The notes below the pieces were generated by a model, which saw only the letters and a program-made list of their open reading frames with translations, was not told the origin of the DNA and did not search any database. This document shows, in pieces, positions 36,060 to 49,200 of a stretch of DNA of 60,000 bases. The stretch is from Polytrichum commune. Its lineage: Eukaryota > Streptophyta > Polytrichopsida > Polytrichales > Polytrichaceae. The stretch is taken from the NCBI GenBank assembly GCA_950295325.1, contig OX485807.1, positions 22,913,666 to 22,973,665 on the forward strand. The letters run 5' to 3'. Numbering within the stretch: the first letter of the stretch is position 1; each line of letters starts with the position of its first letter. The position numbers were made by a program, and so were the translations under genes.

Positions 36060-36765
36060 CGGACCCCAAATTTGAGGGGTATGTGGTTCGGGGAGGATCG
36101 AAGAGCGAACATTATAAAGACACATGTTTAAAAGAGATTGGACTATGTCTTCAAATATGAATAACTACTTTACAGTCAATGGTGACCACAATTGGGAGGA
36201 TCTATGTATCCAGTTAAGAAATCAATACTTGTCATGCACTTCCAATAATTATAACTAAATCGTGGGACGCCCAATTCTCAATCTAGTTTTTGTAGATGTT
36301 TCATCAAAGGTTTGCTAATGCAACGCGCGTTTTGTTGTGTAAATCTAATCGGTAGAAGTTGGAGTGCATGAAAAACAAACCAAGTAACACCCACATACCT
36401 TAGCTAACCGTTGCTTCTCCATGGTCATGGTGGCGCTTGCGAATACTACAAGATGGTTAGCAAATCCAAAGCGAGGGCCGTAGCCACATTCCTCGTACTT
36501 TTCACGTCTCATATGAATCTATCTTATTCATTGTCAAAGTGAAAGGTTCTCATGCTCATTAAGTGGTCATATAGCTCACCTCCAATTAAGTCGATGGTTG
36601 AGCTTAGAATGGTTATCACATTTTGAGCAAATAGTCCAATCTTTTTGAAACACGTGTCTTTTGGGTGTCCGTTCTTGGAGACACACCAAATCACATACCA
36701 CTTAACTAGAGGTGTGCAATTAAGAGAAGTATACCCAATTATACATGTCTACCTTATGCAGGCAT
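36060..36765. mobile_element. Family E/F fragments
   Basis: Pieces typical of E and F occur in mixed order: AGATTGGACTATGTCTTC near 36130, AATCTAATCGGTAGAAGTTG near 36345, CCAATCTTTTTGAAACACGT near 36637, and a terminal CTACCTTA near 36755. Boundaries are not clear. Confidence 0.45.
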
Positions 36766-39700
36766 GTGACAGACAACTTTTAATTCCAGGGCATGTACAC
36801 CTTTAGCTGTTGGATGGGATCACAAATTGTTTCATCCCATTAGCAATTGCAGATCATGGAGATTGTTGTTTCAAGTGTAAAATTTGAAGTTGAGATGCAA
36901 GGGGTAGGTATAAGAGGTCAAACTGGAGACTTTTCTTCCTAGCCGCCCCCGCTTCTCCTCAAAAAACAATTCCCATGCACCCACCCAATCTACTCTAATT
37001 TTTTTTTTAACAACAAATCCTTAGTAGGCACTGAGTTAACTTTTCCATGTTGATGAAGATACTCTCACTTCATACCCGCCACATGTCAATGTTTCATTGC
37101 TATTACAACTTTGATACCCATGGGTATGTTCTTTGGTGCCATTATTGATGTTGATTATTGTTACCTTGCATTCACATGTATAAAAGTCCAACATAATATC
37201 GTCATGTAACTCTTGTGTGGATGCTACAACCCACCTACCACGAGGTAGGCAATAAATCCTATTATGTATCAAGGGGAATTGTGAACAAGATAAGGCCAAC
37301 ATGTCAAATTCACGTTGGTAATAGTAACTAAGCTTGTTTCCTTTTACTTTCTATTTTTGTAAAAACCCTAAATTATGAGTGAAGTTGCATCTAAAGTTAC
37401 ATTGGTAAAGGAGTTTCCTTTTCTACGTTGTCCTTAAAATATTGTCCATAAAATGTTGTCACCCCCTGGTCCCTCAACAGGTCCAAATGCACTATCTACT
37501 AAGCTTGAGGGCCTATTAGATGTAAAATTTCATTTTCATTTTCCACAATGTGGCCTTTGGATGTTTCCTCAATCAATTACTTAGCATGTTTTCATGTATA
37601 CACCTACAATTAGAGGGTGATTAAATTGGGGGGGGGGGTAATAAGTTTGGTGCATGGTAGTATTTTATGGACATGTACAATTTTTTTTGGTTGGTTTTTT
37701 AATTTAATGGTACTGTGTAGTTAATTAGATAAAATTGTGCACTAAATTTATTGAGGGGTAAGTTTGTTTAAAAGAATTCCCCACCCCTAAAAGATCCATT
37801 CAAAGTCCAAAATAGACCTCCTAACAAAAGACACAATCATCGTATAAAAACTTATACACGAGGAAACATGTCTTGCAAACTTATCCATGACAGTGGATAA
37901 GAATGAACCACTTTTCATCATCACATGTAGGTACAATTTCCCTCCCTTTCTTTTCCATACCCTTTGTTACTTTTAAGAAAATATGAGCAACAATTAGACC
38001 CCTATGGTTTTTATACACACGGCTCTCGTATTTTACTAGGGGCTTGTTTTCCCTAAAATGTTCAAACAATTATCTCAAAAGAATTAAAAGGTGCCCTATG
38101 TTTGGTCTCACATTGTTTTCTAACTTTTATGCAACACAATCCAATCATTTTGACCTAGTTACCACCATAATATTCCCCAAATGCGGTTTGCTAATCCAAA
38201 GCATCTAAGACCATACATGCAAAAATACTACCACTATGAGAATGCCTCAAATATGGATTCAGCTTGTCTTTACTTCAATATGCACTCAAAACCTTCCACA
38301 AGGATACCAAATCCTCTCTCACAAGCATCCTTTAACATCTGCACTACTAAGAGTTAAGAGCCTACCTCCACTACTCAAATATGAGACTCATTAAAGTAAC
38401 TCCGATAACAAACTCAACTCGAACACCTAATTCCTCCAAAGTCATTTTCCTTGACATAAGTAGCAAAACCTTAAACCTAACCCTAAAATTGGAGGTTATC
38501 AGTCAATCCTAAACCCAACACTAAAATTGGTAGTTGCCAGTTTCATACCAACCGGTAAGAAGTGATTGCAAAGTCACTTATGCTAGTCATTTACTTGCCA
38601 GCAGAGATGTTTTTGTTAAACAATTTATGCATATTAGTTATGTTTTATCCCTGATTAACACTTCCTAATCTACAACATACTTGCTAGCCAAAAACCTACT
38701 AATTGACCATGTGTTACTACTCATCAAAAACCCTAGATTATGTTATTATTCCACCCTTGACAAACATTGGGGGATTAGGTACAAGTTGGCTTGTATGCAC
38801 CCTCTAAAGATGTTCATCTTTAAGAAAGGGCAATACTCTTCTCCCCTAATGTTTGTAATGACCCGTTTTTGGATTATATATTGAATGAGGCTAACTTTAA
38901 CATCAAGCAACATCATAATTCATCCCGGTAGCAACACGGGAGTCATCTCGCTCTGCTCAAATTATTGAGAACCAAGTATCATGAGAACCAAGTATCTTTA
39001 AAACTTTGCAAGTTCAAGCTCTCAACTTAAGCATTTATGTAAAGGAGGCCTAACTTGATCTTTACCTACCAAGCACTAACATGAAGTATGGCATATGTGC
39101 CTCATTAGTATTATGGAGATATTTATGAAGTAGATCCTAAATTGGGTGGTGGATTTGAGCTAAAAGCTAATGCATTTCAAAATTTGTTATGATATGTGTA
39201 TAGTTTAAGAATTTGGCAAGATCATATTGTATGTTAGTGTGCCACATATTTTGAAGCAAGATACATTTTTCTTAAGGTCTACTTCACCCTCATTTTCTAA
39301 AAACCAATAATTATGGAAGTAGATTCTACAAACTTGAGTATCTAGCTATATTTATGAATGTAAATCATGTAGTTTGCAAATTTATTTATTAAATATCATA
39401 TCCCACCTTATTGGTAACTTTGATATGAATCATTACGATTGTTTTGAGATACATAACTAGGAAATGTGGCTACTTGCCCCTCTAAATTGATAACATACAA
39501 CTCATCTGCACTACACCATGCTTTGGCCCTCAACCCATATCTTTTGTCTTTTCTACATGCTATTCAACCATTGTTTTCCATGTTGGCCACCATACTACAA
39601 AACCATGTCATTGCACGCCCCTATTGGGCTACTAGTTGAGGTTGCCCATTCTAGCCAAGCGGAACATGTTCAAAACTTGGGGGCATTCTTATGGATGACA

Positions 39701-40255
39701 TTAGTATCAAAACAATAGAATCTCTCTTAGTAATGTTACAATAGCTCCTTATGATTTTTATTTGTTTATTTTTATTTTGCTTCATAAGTACATTGCCAAG
39801 AAATTATTTGAACATAATTAGTTTCATATGCATCTCCATCCACTCTTCCAAAATCTTTTATTTGGACAAAACGTCTCTATGAGATAGTAGGGTTCAACAT
39901 GATTGTTGGAACTTGTAGAGACATACATAAATTTTTTTAAATTTTTTCCAATCACTGTGACAATAGTAACACGTCAAACATGCTGAACATGACTTTTATT
40001 TTCCCGGCTTGCCACCTCTGCCCGTCCATACCAATGTACATATATATGTCATGATTGGGACACATGCACAGTTGAAATCCATGCGAACAATGCCAACTTC
40101 ACAAGTATCTTATCCATACGGTCAAATCCACCATTTGAGGTTCATGTTTTCTTTAGGAAGTTGAATTGGGATGGCATATTTTTTGCCAATTTTGAGAAGA
40201 TTTGGGCTTCGTTCTTTAGAGGTGAACGAGATTTGAGTAATAGGTGCAAGTACTA
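36766..40255. other. AT-rich intergenic DNA, nothing recognised
   Basis: Open frames do not exceed 90 codons. A G9 run lies near 37629-37637. No TIR pair, RNA gene or conserved motif was noticed over 3.5 kb. Confidence 0.35.
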
Positions 40256-40463
40256 CACTACAAGTTGTATCTAGTGTCACTTACTATTTATAATCGCACA
40301 ATGTTATATATTTTTACTATTAATGTAGTTTTTTAATCAAATAGAGATGTTAATGTTCCCAAAACCAATATGACCTTTGTTGGCAAACAATGAGATGTAC
40401 AATTAATAGTTATAACATTGTGTAATTCCAAATAGCACGTGACACTAAATACAATATTCAATG
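40256..40463. mobile_element. TA-flanked MITE, family C copy 5
   Basis: TA on both sides. Left end CACTACAAGTTGTATCTAGT, right end ACTAAATACAATATTCAATG. The interior (ACTATTTATAATCGCACAAT, TTATAACATTGTGTAATTCC) matches the copy at 25943. 208 bases. Confidence 0.65.
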
Positions 40464-40467
40464 TAGT

Positions 40468-41449
40468 ACATGAGCATGATACCGTCCCTAATTGAAGACT
40501 ATTTTAATAGAGACAATCTTCGATCTTTACTCGCTTTGCCACCTCCTCCTCACATCTTGAACACATCACTAAGTTAGTCACTCATGTGACATCACTACGA
40601 TGATTTGAGAAATCGCTTGTTATTTCACATTCAACTTACCCGGCCCCTTCAAGTGGACGAGGGGCACTATTTGCATATGAGCATACCTCTCGCATAGGGT
40701 ACGTGGTTGCTAAGTGGCTCATCTTTCCTAGTGTGTACATTTAGAAAGGCTATTAATAAAATGTTGGTAATTGTACAAAAGGGGGCCAAGGTTTAGAGAA
40801 AATAAGTGATAACAGATGTGTCAGTTTCATCCAATTCACGTTTTCATTGATTGTTGTCATATGGTAATAGTTCTCAACGACTACCTTGTTCATTTTTGTT
40901 AGGGTTTGCATTTGGGTTCAAGGTTTTACAAACTCAAGGCTCTTGGAGCACTCATGGGCCCCCCTTGTGTTTTGCTATTTAGATTGTGGCTAACTTAATG
41001 TGCTCTTGTCTTTGTTTGCTTTATGTAGTTGTTGAGTTACATGCTATGGATGGAAAATTGTTCAATGACTTTCTCATTGGAAAGTGAAAGTGGATTCATT
41101 TATGTAAGTAAGGCCTACTTAATTGAGGATGCTAATATTGTATATGTAGTGGGGGCCTTTATCACATTAGCTTGAAAAACTTAGTATAAATACGTGAGTC
41201 CATTTTTCAGCCTACCATTAATTGTACAATTTTTTTTTTCTCTATAAACTTCTTGTATACATGAGATTTAAATTTCGAAAACAAACCTTTGACCTAAATA
41301 TAAATTTACCATGTTTTTCATAGATGTTAGGTATGAGGGTGTTATTAATCGTTTTTCTATATTGGACACATGTACTTGATTGGTGTGTGGTCAGGTGAAG
41401 ATCAAAGAGCAAACATTGTAAGGAAAAATATGTAAAACAAGTTCAAAAC
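40468..41449. other. Intergenic DNA, nothing recognised
   Basis: AT-rich with no long open frame and no identified repeat boundary. Confidence 0.3.
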
Positions 41450-41451
41450 TA

Positions 41452-41647
41452 CACTAAATATGATGTTGGAATTATGCAATGATATATCTATTTACTATGT
41501 TTTTATTTTATCAAATTTTTTTAGATAATTTTTTTGGACGTTATAGAAAAATCAACAACTCTACTTGTTAAATATCACATGAATAGTAAAAGGATATAGC
41601 ATTGTGTAAATCCGGATTGTAAGTGACACTAAAAAACATCTCTCGTG
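41452..41647. mobile_element. TA-flanked MITE, family C copy 6
   Basis: TA on both sides. Left end CACTAAATATGATGTTGGAA, right end GACACTAAAAAACATCTCTC then GTG. The interior shares ATAGCATTGTGTAAATCCGG with copies 4 and 5. 196 bases, more decayed. Confidence 0.6.
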
Positions 41648-41649
41648 TA

Positions 41650-42497
41650 GTTTCAATGATCTCAAATTAATTTATTCATTTCAATTTAGCCACAAATGTA
41701 TGAGGAGCTAATTTTAACATGGATGTATGGGAGGTACAATTTTAAAAATTACTTTAAATATTTATATTAGTGTGGGTGAAAATTTAATGTAGCAATGATT
41801 GACGTGGGCCACTGTAATTGTCTAATTGGGTTGGAAATAACGTGAGTCCAAGACCCTGGGTTTTTCCACTATTTGTTTCCTTGAGCTTTCCAACCACCTT
41901 ACTTGGATTAAAATGTAATAGCCACCTTTCATCAAAAGCAACATAAGCCCAAACATTCACCCACATCAAATTCCTAGAAGGAAAACAAAAACAAATAATT
42001 TGGCCCATCCTAATTTAAACTAGGTATTTGGCAACAGGTTGAGTATTAATGTGGCCCACACTAATTAGGATTAGGTGTTCAAATCAATGCGGATTCTAGA
42101 GAAGTATTATGGCCAACACTGCTAAGATTATTAAATGCACTTGCAAGTTAGAATGGCAAAGAACCATTTCAAATTCGAAACATGAAGCCAAAAAAATGAC
42201 CATCTTAAAGGGAATCTTTTGTTTAAAATTTTCTAAAAACATCACCATTTGGCTACTCAAAAATCTTATTCGATCCATTTCTATTCTCGAAAGACTTCAA
42301 GATCCTAGTTGGTTTGTCCTCAAATTTCCCCCCGGTTCATGATATCCTTGCATGCTGTAACAATACTAAGCAGCTATGGGCCATGGGAATATGACCATGG
42401 GATGATGGGAGCTTAGTCTGAATCTAAATCTTTGTGCAGAGGTTTTTGTGCATCCCATGGTTATATTCTGAGGGCCCACACAACCAACTCACACTAC
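41650..42497. other. Intergenic DNA, nothing recognised
   Basis: AT-rich with short open frames only (up to 77 codons). No repeat boundary found. Confidence 0.3.
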
Positions 42498-42500
42498 TTA

Positions 42501-43068
42501 AGGAATGTTTACACCATGGCCCATGAAGTTGTCTCAAGGCCTTGTAAAATTTGTGATTGGTTGTTGAACTCGTCCCAATACTACTTTGGTTTACACCAAG
42601 GAAAAAATGGAGTTCAAGGTCCCAAAAAGACATGTTTTAAGGCCTACATTATCCACCGACATGGTCCAATGAGTTTTCGGGTGGGAGTGGCAAAAGAGGT
42701 GCTCTAGTAGAAAAAAACAAGGGCCCATGACAGAGTAATGTTGTTATAGTACATTATTAATAAATAAAATTGGGGGTAGAGGAGATGAAGACAAGAGAAG
42801 ACAAAAGAATGATTAGAACTTGTTCCCCCCCCCCCAAATTTTTTTTCTTCCCTTTTTGGGTATATATATTACAAGAATTAGCACATTCATGTTTTGGTAC
42901 TTGATCATTCCTATTGGTCCACATTCGGTTTACACCTAGTGAGGGGTCCAAGGACTTTGTAAATTGATTTTTCAAGATCGGACCATGAAAGTTGGACCAT
43001 CAAATCGAAGCATGAAAAAAGGCCATCTTTCATGGTCCGACTTCGTGATCCATGGTGTAAATCGGCCC
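42501..43068. mobile_element. Tourist-like MITE, family B copy 1 (inverted)
   Basis: Perfect TTA duplication (42498-42500 and 43069-43071). The left end AGGAATGTTTACACCATGG mirrors the right end CCATGGTGTAAATCGGCCC. It is the reverse orientation of copies 2 and 3 and contains a C11 run. 568 bases, non-coding; the open frames in it are shared by copies. Confidence 0.8.
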
Positions 43069-43071
43069 TTA

Positions 43072-44036
43072 GTAATGTTATGGCAAACCATTTCTAAGCT
43101 TTAAATGGTTTTCCAACAATTTTGCTTAATGGATGAGAGGTACGCTAGGTGTAAAGCAATTCCCCATGGCTTCTATTGAAGGCTCATGCCAAGGGGCAAA
43201 ATTGATGTGTAAGTACTCTCACACACATTAAGAAAATCAGTCATATTAAGAACATGGAGGTACACATGCATGTACAAAGCCACGAGTTAGGTCTAATTCT
43301 TAATAAGTTCACCTCATACTCCGAGTGGCATTCTATTCCTAATAAATATGTGGCATAATGTCCAAACGTATGTTGCCACTAGGATGAATTATGGTATTGT
43401 TTCATTTTCCGAGTTGGTCCAAGTCTATATGTAATTCATGATCTTTATAGTAGTTGAAATGTACTTCATGTCAACTCTTAACCTTTAGACGTACGAGAGA
43501 CCCAGTCTAGGCTTCATTATGTCATACGGAGGGGTTTAACCCTTAAAGGATGTAGGGTCTCAATAAATGGCCATGCACACAAATCATCATGTTGTGTGTG
43601 TGTGTGTGTGAGTGTGAAACCTTATTATATGCATTGTCTTATGCAAGAAAAAAACAAAATTATACTCATTGATGATCCAAATACAATGTATGTATTTGCA
43701 TCCAAAAGCACCTAGGCTACGAATTGGAACTTAAAATTTTAATAACATCAACATGTTTAACTTATTCAAATAATGCACTTGAAACGTAAATTTATTCTAG
43801 ATAGGGTCACATTTGACATGATTGAGCTAAAAATGAAAGTATGTAGCTCAGCATGGCCTTCTTAGATGCTAAGGGGTTAACCCTTAAATGTCTAAGGGGC
43901 CCACTATGGGCCTCAAATTGTCATGTGAAGGAGTTCAAGGTGACATAATGATGCTTTTAGGCTTTAGTTAAAATATCAAAAGCAACCCTACACAAAATCA
44001 ACCCATTTATCATACACATTGTTCCAATCAAAACAC
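43072..44036. other. Intergenic DNA with a TG microsatellite
   Basis: TG run near 43594-43611. No gene or TIR pair recognised. Confidence 0.35.
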
Positions 44037-44045
44037 ACATATATG

Positions 44046-45149
44046 CCCAGGTAGTTCACTTAGTGCATTTTGAATACACTGTGCGGCATAATATAGGGAG
44101 GATTAAATTCGTTTGACAAAAAAATTATAAAAGAATCTCAAATAACGAAGGGTCCATCAAAAGTAGTCAATCCCATTACAAGGTTGATAGGTTTAAAATT
44201 TGGGCCATTCTTTTTTCCGTAAAAATAATTTAGGGGCTAAAAATAAGGATACTAGGATGTTTGTTTAGTAGGATCAATTTTGTATGCATGCTGTATGAGA
44301 GATGAATGAAAAGTGTGGGAGTCTAGGTAACCCCTACTCTTAGATCTTGACTTTTGTATTGTTTTTGTCGTAAATCATTTGTTTTTTTGGTGCATGATTG
44401 GACACTAAGGTATGAGACATGGTTACATAGGTTTGTTTTGTTTTGTATAGCCTAAACCCACGTGCACAAACTTGTAGAGAACCACATGAATTCTGCATAC
44501 CTACAATGGTTGTAGTTTTTGGTGTGTTTGGGTCAAACTTTTACGGAGCAGGTGTTGTGTTTGTGAACATATGCTCACTCGTGTTGTGTTTCCACCCTAA
44601 GCCTTCTTTTTTGATGCATGAAGGTTATGTTCTATGGGCTTTAAAACTGCAATTTTTAAGGCAATTTTTAAACTGCATTATGCTTAAGTATCCTTGTGTT
44701 CTTCATCACTTGCAATTGTACGATATCATTCTGGTTATGGTCTTCGAATAATATGCATCATGTTATGACACTTGTTCTTTTGTGATGTGATTGACGATAC
44801 ACATATCTTGTACAAGTTAAGATTTGTTTTGGTAAGCACAAGTCTTTCACATGCACGATAAGTTTTTCCACTTAGTTTTTGCAATGGTATATATGCTTTA
44901 TGCCTTTTTGTTGCCATGCTTTTTCCCACCACTTTTGCACTGCATACACTTTCAAACTAAAATGAATGTAGACTACAAGCAATTGCAATGACACAGGCAA
45001 TATAAGTAATGGTAGAAAAATTAGGCCAATTTAGAGAATTAAGTGATTATAGGGAGCTTTTAATTCATGCCTTGAAGGTAAATAGCCCTTAAACAAATAC
45101 CCCTCCGCTGCACGAGGTGTACAAAAATCCTATAGAGTGACCTACCCAA
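44046..45149. mobile_element. Mutator-like element X
   Basis: Flanked by a perfect 9-bp duplication ACATATATG (44037-44045 and 45150-45158). The left terminus CCCAGGTAGTTCACTTAGTG and right terminus GAGTGACCTACCCAA are imperfect inverted repeats. Its two ends match, in reverse order and orientation, the two ends of element Y. The ~770-bp centre (44220-44990) is not in Y and includes a 102-codon plus-strand frame (44443-44751) with no recognised motif. No MURA-type transposase is visible. Confidence 0.75.
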
Positions 45150-45591
45150 ACATATATGTCAAATGGTTCAAGAGGCTCAATCGAAGCATGAAGATGTCAT
45201 CATAACATTACTCAATGATGTGGCCCCTTGAAAGATAATAGTTGGATGACAAGAGCTCAGTTAAAATCTAAGTCTCCCTACACAACTTTCCAAACATCTA
45301 ACTAATATATTATGAGGACGGACTAAACAAGCACTGAATATTAAGTAATATTATGATATCATGGAGGGGTTTAAGGTTGTTTGAGATTTTTTCTTGGATT
45401 TTTTTGCTAAACATGTCAAAAGTGATCCTATTTACCTATTATTAACCTAAAAATCATATGCATGATTTTGTCCATCGCACTATGTGATCCAAATGATGAT
45501 TACATGAATTAAAATGAACGGTGTAGTAACTTATGAGAATACAAATTATATTTGACAATAAGGTTGTGTGGCCTTGCTTTGGGTACTTCCC

Positions 45592-46152
45592 CACGGGTAG
45601 GTCACTCTAAGGCATTTTTGTGCATCACGTGCGGCTGGGGTTTTTTTTGTTTTGGGGCTATTTACCTTCAAGGGTTGAATTAAAGCCTCCCTATAATTAC
45701 TTAAATTTAAAAAATGGCCCATTTGTTTGCACCCTTTCATTACTTATATTGTCCAAGTCACTGCAATTTTTTGTACTCTATATTCCTTTTAAGTAATAAA
45801 AGCTAATCTACTTCCTAACACATTGACGAGTGTTAAGGGAAACCATAGAAACAAAGAAGGGTGCAAACAGTAATATCATTGCAAACAAAGTTATGAAGAA
45901 AACACATAGGAGACCATAGCAAACATACTAAACATACCTTCTAGGATCCTTATCTTCAACCCCTATATTAATTTTACAAAAAAATAATGGCCCACATTTT
46001 ATGTCCATCTAACTTACTTATAATGGGATTGTCTACATTTAATGGCCCCTTCATTATTTGGATTTCCTTTATAATTTTTATTTCAAATGATTTTAATCCT
46101 CTCTATATTATGCCGCACGTCGTTTTTAAAATGCACTAAGTGACCTACCCGT
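45592..46152. mobile_element. Mutator-like element Y (inverted relative of X)
   Basis: Flanked by a perfect 9-bp duplication GTACTTCCC (45583-45591 and 46153-46161). Termini ACGGGTAGGTCACT and AGTGACCTACCCGT are nearly perfect inverted repeats. Its left ~180 bases match the inverse of 44990-45149 and its right ~165 bases match the inverse of 44046-44220. 561 bases, non-coding. Confidence 0.8.
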
Positions 46153-46159
46153 GTACTTC

Positions 46160-47215
46160 CCACTCCACAAATCATTTTGAAAGTTGGATTGGATTAGTAA
46201 TTGACTCATTGGATCATTATGAATTGCAAATCACTCATATTGTCATTTCAAGTTTCAAAATAAAGTTGAGATGTAAAAGCTACATGATCATCTTTAAGTC
46301 ATCATATGGGGCCCTCCCAATGGTCTTGCCAATTAAACATAGATGGTGTCTACACTTTTACCACATAGTCTCAACTAGAAACATTATGCCTTTTAGGTGT
46401 CCATTCTCAACTAGAAACATTTCCATACAGGGTAGTAGAAGTGCCCAATTTCAACACCCACTTTTTCATCCAAAGGAGGCAACTACGTACTTCACCATGA
46501 ACATTAACTACATTATTCAAGGATTAAAGCTTGGCTCATCGGTTGAAAAAATAAAATGTCAATGGTCGACATTGTCCACTTGAGAGAGGGGCTATGTGAC
46601 TAAGAAGAGTCAAACGAAGTTTGTGACTTTAAACATTTCTACAAAAATGAGAGTTGGTAGGGTTCATGTCATCTCTATGTCCTTGTGCTCAAAGCACACT
46701 TGCTAACCCAAATAAAACATTGGATGATTTGTCTAGATCATGTACAAGATGGCAATGCTCCAAATGTCTGTGATAGGGTGTTATACAGTTTATTCCTCAT
46801 GTTCTCCAACTTCTACTGATTAAACTCACACAATGGAAGTTGTGCCGCATTAGCAAATCTACAATGAAGCATTCGCATAACGGATTCCTCTGATTAACTT
46901 ATGGTTATGGGAAGTGCATGACATTTGTTAATTCTTTGTGTGAACACACATGTCCTCCCAGTTGTGTTCAATGTCAATGAGTGTACAGTAGTCAATTCAA
47001 TATAAAGACGTTGTCCAATCTCTTTCAAACATGGGACTATGACGTTTGTTCTTTGATCCTCACCAAAGCACACACCAATCAAATGTAAGTGTCAGGTCAA
47101 GGAAAGCAACCAAATAACAACACCCACCAAATAAGCAATCCTTAATGCCACTCAAATGAATGTGTCCAATTAATAAGAGCGACCCCGTAATACGGCCCAC
47201 GTAAATAACATATTC
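46160..47215. mobile_element. Family E and F fragments
   Basis: 46190-46440 matches the left-type arm of family E (TATTGTCATTTCAAGTTTC, AAGTTGAGATG). 46795-47100 matches family F (TTCTACTGATTAAACTCACA, TTCTTTGATCCTCACCAAA). The stretch ends with a family-type AATTAATAAGAGCGACC motif. No complete TIR pair resolved. Confidence 0.5.
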
Positions 47216-47399
47216 TTTTACACATGTGAATCTGACATTGAACTATGTGAGCTGTGTCTTTGGAAAACGCTATCCATTAGTCAACTAGAGTTAAGGACAT
47301 AGTTAATGTGTTTCACTTGGCGTTCTACTACTAGGTTTTCAACTCTACATATTTATTCACTTCCACTTCCAATACACCTTTGTTTTTTTATGGTATTCA

Positions 47400-47958
47400 A
47401 GGCCGGTTTACGCCATGCACCATGAAGTGGCACCATGGAGGGTGGCCTTTTTTCATGGTCCAACTTCCACGGTCTGATTTCTTGAAAAAAAATTTTAAAA
47501 AAAATCAATTAACAAAGTCTTTGGGCCCCTCACTAGGTGTACATTAGATGTGGACCAAGAGGAATGGCCATGCACCGAAAGTGAATGTGATGGGTGTTTT
47601 AATACATGCCCCAGAACGGTAGTGTTGAAAAGAAAAGAAAAAATTAGGTTGGACCATTCTCTTGTCCTCTCTTGTCTCCATCTTCTCTTCCCCCAAAAAA
47701 ACTTCATTAAAGATTTATTATAACAACATTTCTCTGCCATGAACACCTCTTTTGTCTCTCCCACCGCAAAATCCATTGGACCATGCTAGTGGATAATGTA
47801 GGCCTTAAAATATGTCTCTTGGGGACCTCGAACTCCATGGTCACTCTGACATTTTTTCCTTGGTGTAAACCAAAGTGGTCCGGGGACGAGTTTAATAGCC
47901 ACACATAGATTTTATGGGGCCTTGGGACGACTTCGTGGTCCATGATGTAAACAACCCC
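47400..47958. mobile_element. Tourist-like MITE, family B copy 2
   Basis: Starts AGGCCGGTTTACGCCATGC and ends CATGATGTAAACAACCCC. Flanks are TCA and TTA, a 3-bp duplication with one change. The interior matches copies 1 and 3 (GGACCATGCTAGTGGATAAT, TTGGTGTAAACCAAAGTGG). 559 bases. Confidence 0.75.
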
Positions 47959-47961
47959 TTA

Positions 47962-48668
47962 GTGTCGTGTGCATTATTTGCAAAGGGCTTAAACTAGATG
48001 CCTAGAGGTTTCAAAGTGTCACATCCTCTAGTTGTCAATATGATATTATTTGTCATCAACAGTAAAATTTAAAGTGAAAATTCATGACATGATGGTGTTT
48101 AGCGTAGCACAATGGGATATTTGAGATGAAAGTTTTGTAATTTAGTATGGCAAAGGGAATATGCTATTGAGGATACCAATGGTGAGTGTCATGTATGTAC
48201 ATTTTAGTATTCAAGAGGAAGACATTCCTGAGCATACTAATGTCAAGTGTCATTTGTTTACACTTTCGGTCAACTTGTAGACCATTGTGTAACATAGGCA
48301 TACACCTCATGACATTATTCATCATACTCATGCTAAGATATTTGTGAACGCACTTGAACGCCAAATGTCATGAGGTGACTAATGGTTAAGTTGTTGATCA
48401 TTAGTGTAACCTAGCATATGCATAGAGTCTAGTACAAGGGAGCTCTTGAATAACATAGGGCCAAGGGTTCACATTCATGTGAGTGGAACATTGATGTTCA
48501 TTTTTCTTTTATGTTTTTAGTTCAATATAACCAAGCATATTCTACCTTCCCACCTTCCTTCACTCCCTCCTCCTCCTCATACTTCTCTACAATTTTTCTC
48601 CCTTCCTAATCACCATATGCCTTCCTTGGCTTGTCTTAGTCTTGTACTTGCATACGTTGTGTTTATTT
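47962..48668. other. Intergenic DNA, nothing recognised
   Basis: AT-rich with short open frames only. A CT-rich stretch lies near 48548-48600. Confidence 0.3.
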
Positions 48669-49200
48669 GTAATGCATTCATGGGGTGCATTATGGAGAGT
48701 AAGGCAATTGTGCAATGCGTAGCCGCTCTACAATGCCTGCATGCAACCCCCCAAATGCATTATCGAACAGAAAAAATCAAGCCTAGATCATGAAAAATGG
48801 GCATTACCAAAAATAAATGTAATTATTTGTCAAAGAACATAATGCACTCTACTTTATCCGGAGTGCAGTTCCATAAATAAGGGTGCATCCAATAGCAAAG
48901 CGAAATTTAAATTGGTTTTTTACATAACATGTAATGCATGAGGGTGGATGCATGATGGGGAGTAAGGTCACTATGCACGGCATAGCCGAGCTATAGTGCT
49001 TGCATTCCTTGTAACGCACTCCCCCCCCCCCCCCAAAACCAATGCGTTACCAGATGTAAAGAATCAAGCCTAGATTACAAAAACAAGTATCACAAAAAAA
49101 AATTAGTGTCATATTAGAGAATGTATTGCACCCCGCTTTATCCAAAGTGCAATTCTAGAAAATAAGGGTACCTCCAATAACAACACAAAACAAAATTTGG
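48669..49200. repeat. Tandem duplication of ~263-287 bp with C-run expansion
   Basis: Two copies share TGGGGTGCAT/GGATGCAT followed by GAGTAAGG, AATCAAGCCTAGAT (48775 and 49062) and a CGGAGTGCA/CAAAGTGCA motif. The corresponding C run is 6 bases in the first copy and 14 (49021-49034) in the second, which accounts for part of the offset change from 263 to 287. Confidence 0.65.

Noticed and set aside
38460-38530. CCTAACCCTAAAATTGG as an interstitial telomere
   Set aside because: Only one CCCTAAA unit is present; the rest is a short unrelated duplicate.
44443-44751. 102-codon plus-strand open frame as a gene
   Set aside because: No recognisable domain, hydrophobic and Cys-rich composition consistent with chance in AT-rich DNA, and it lies inside element X. 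Kept only as a possible captured sequence.
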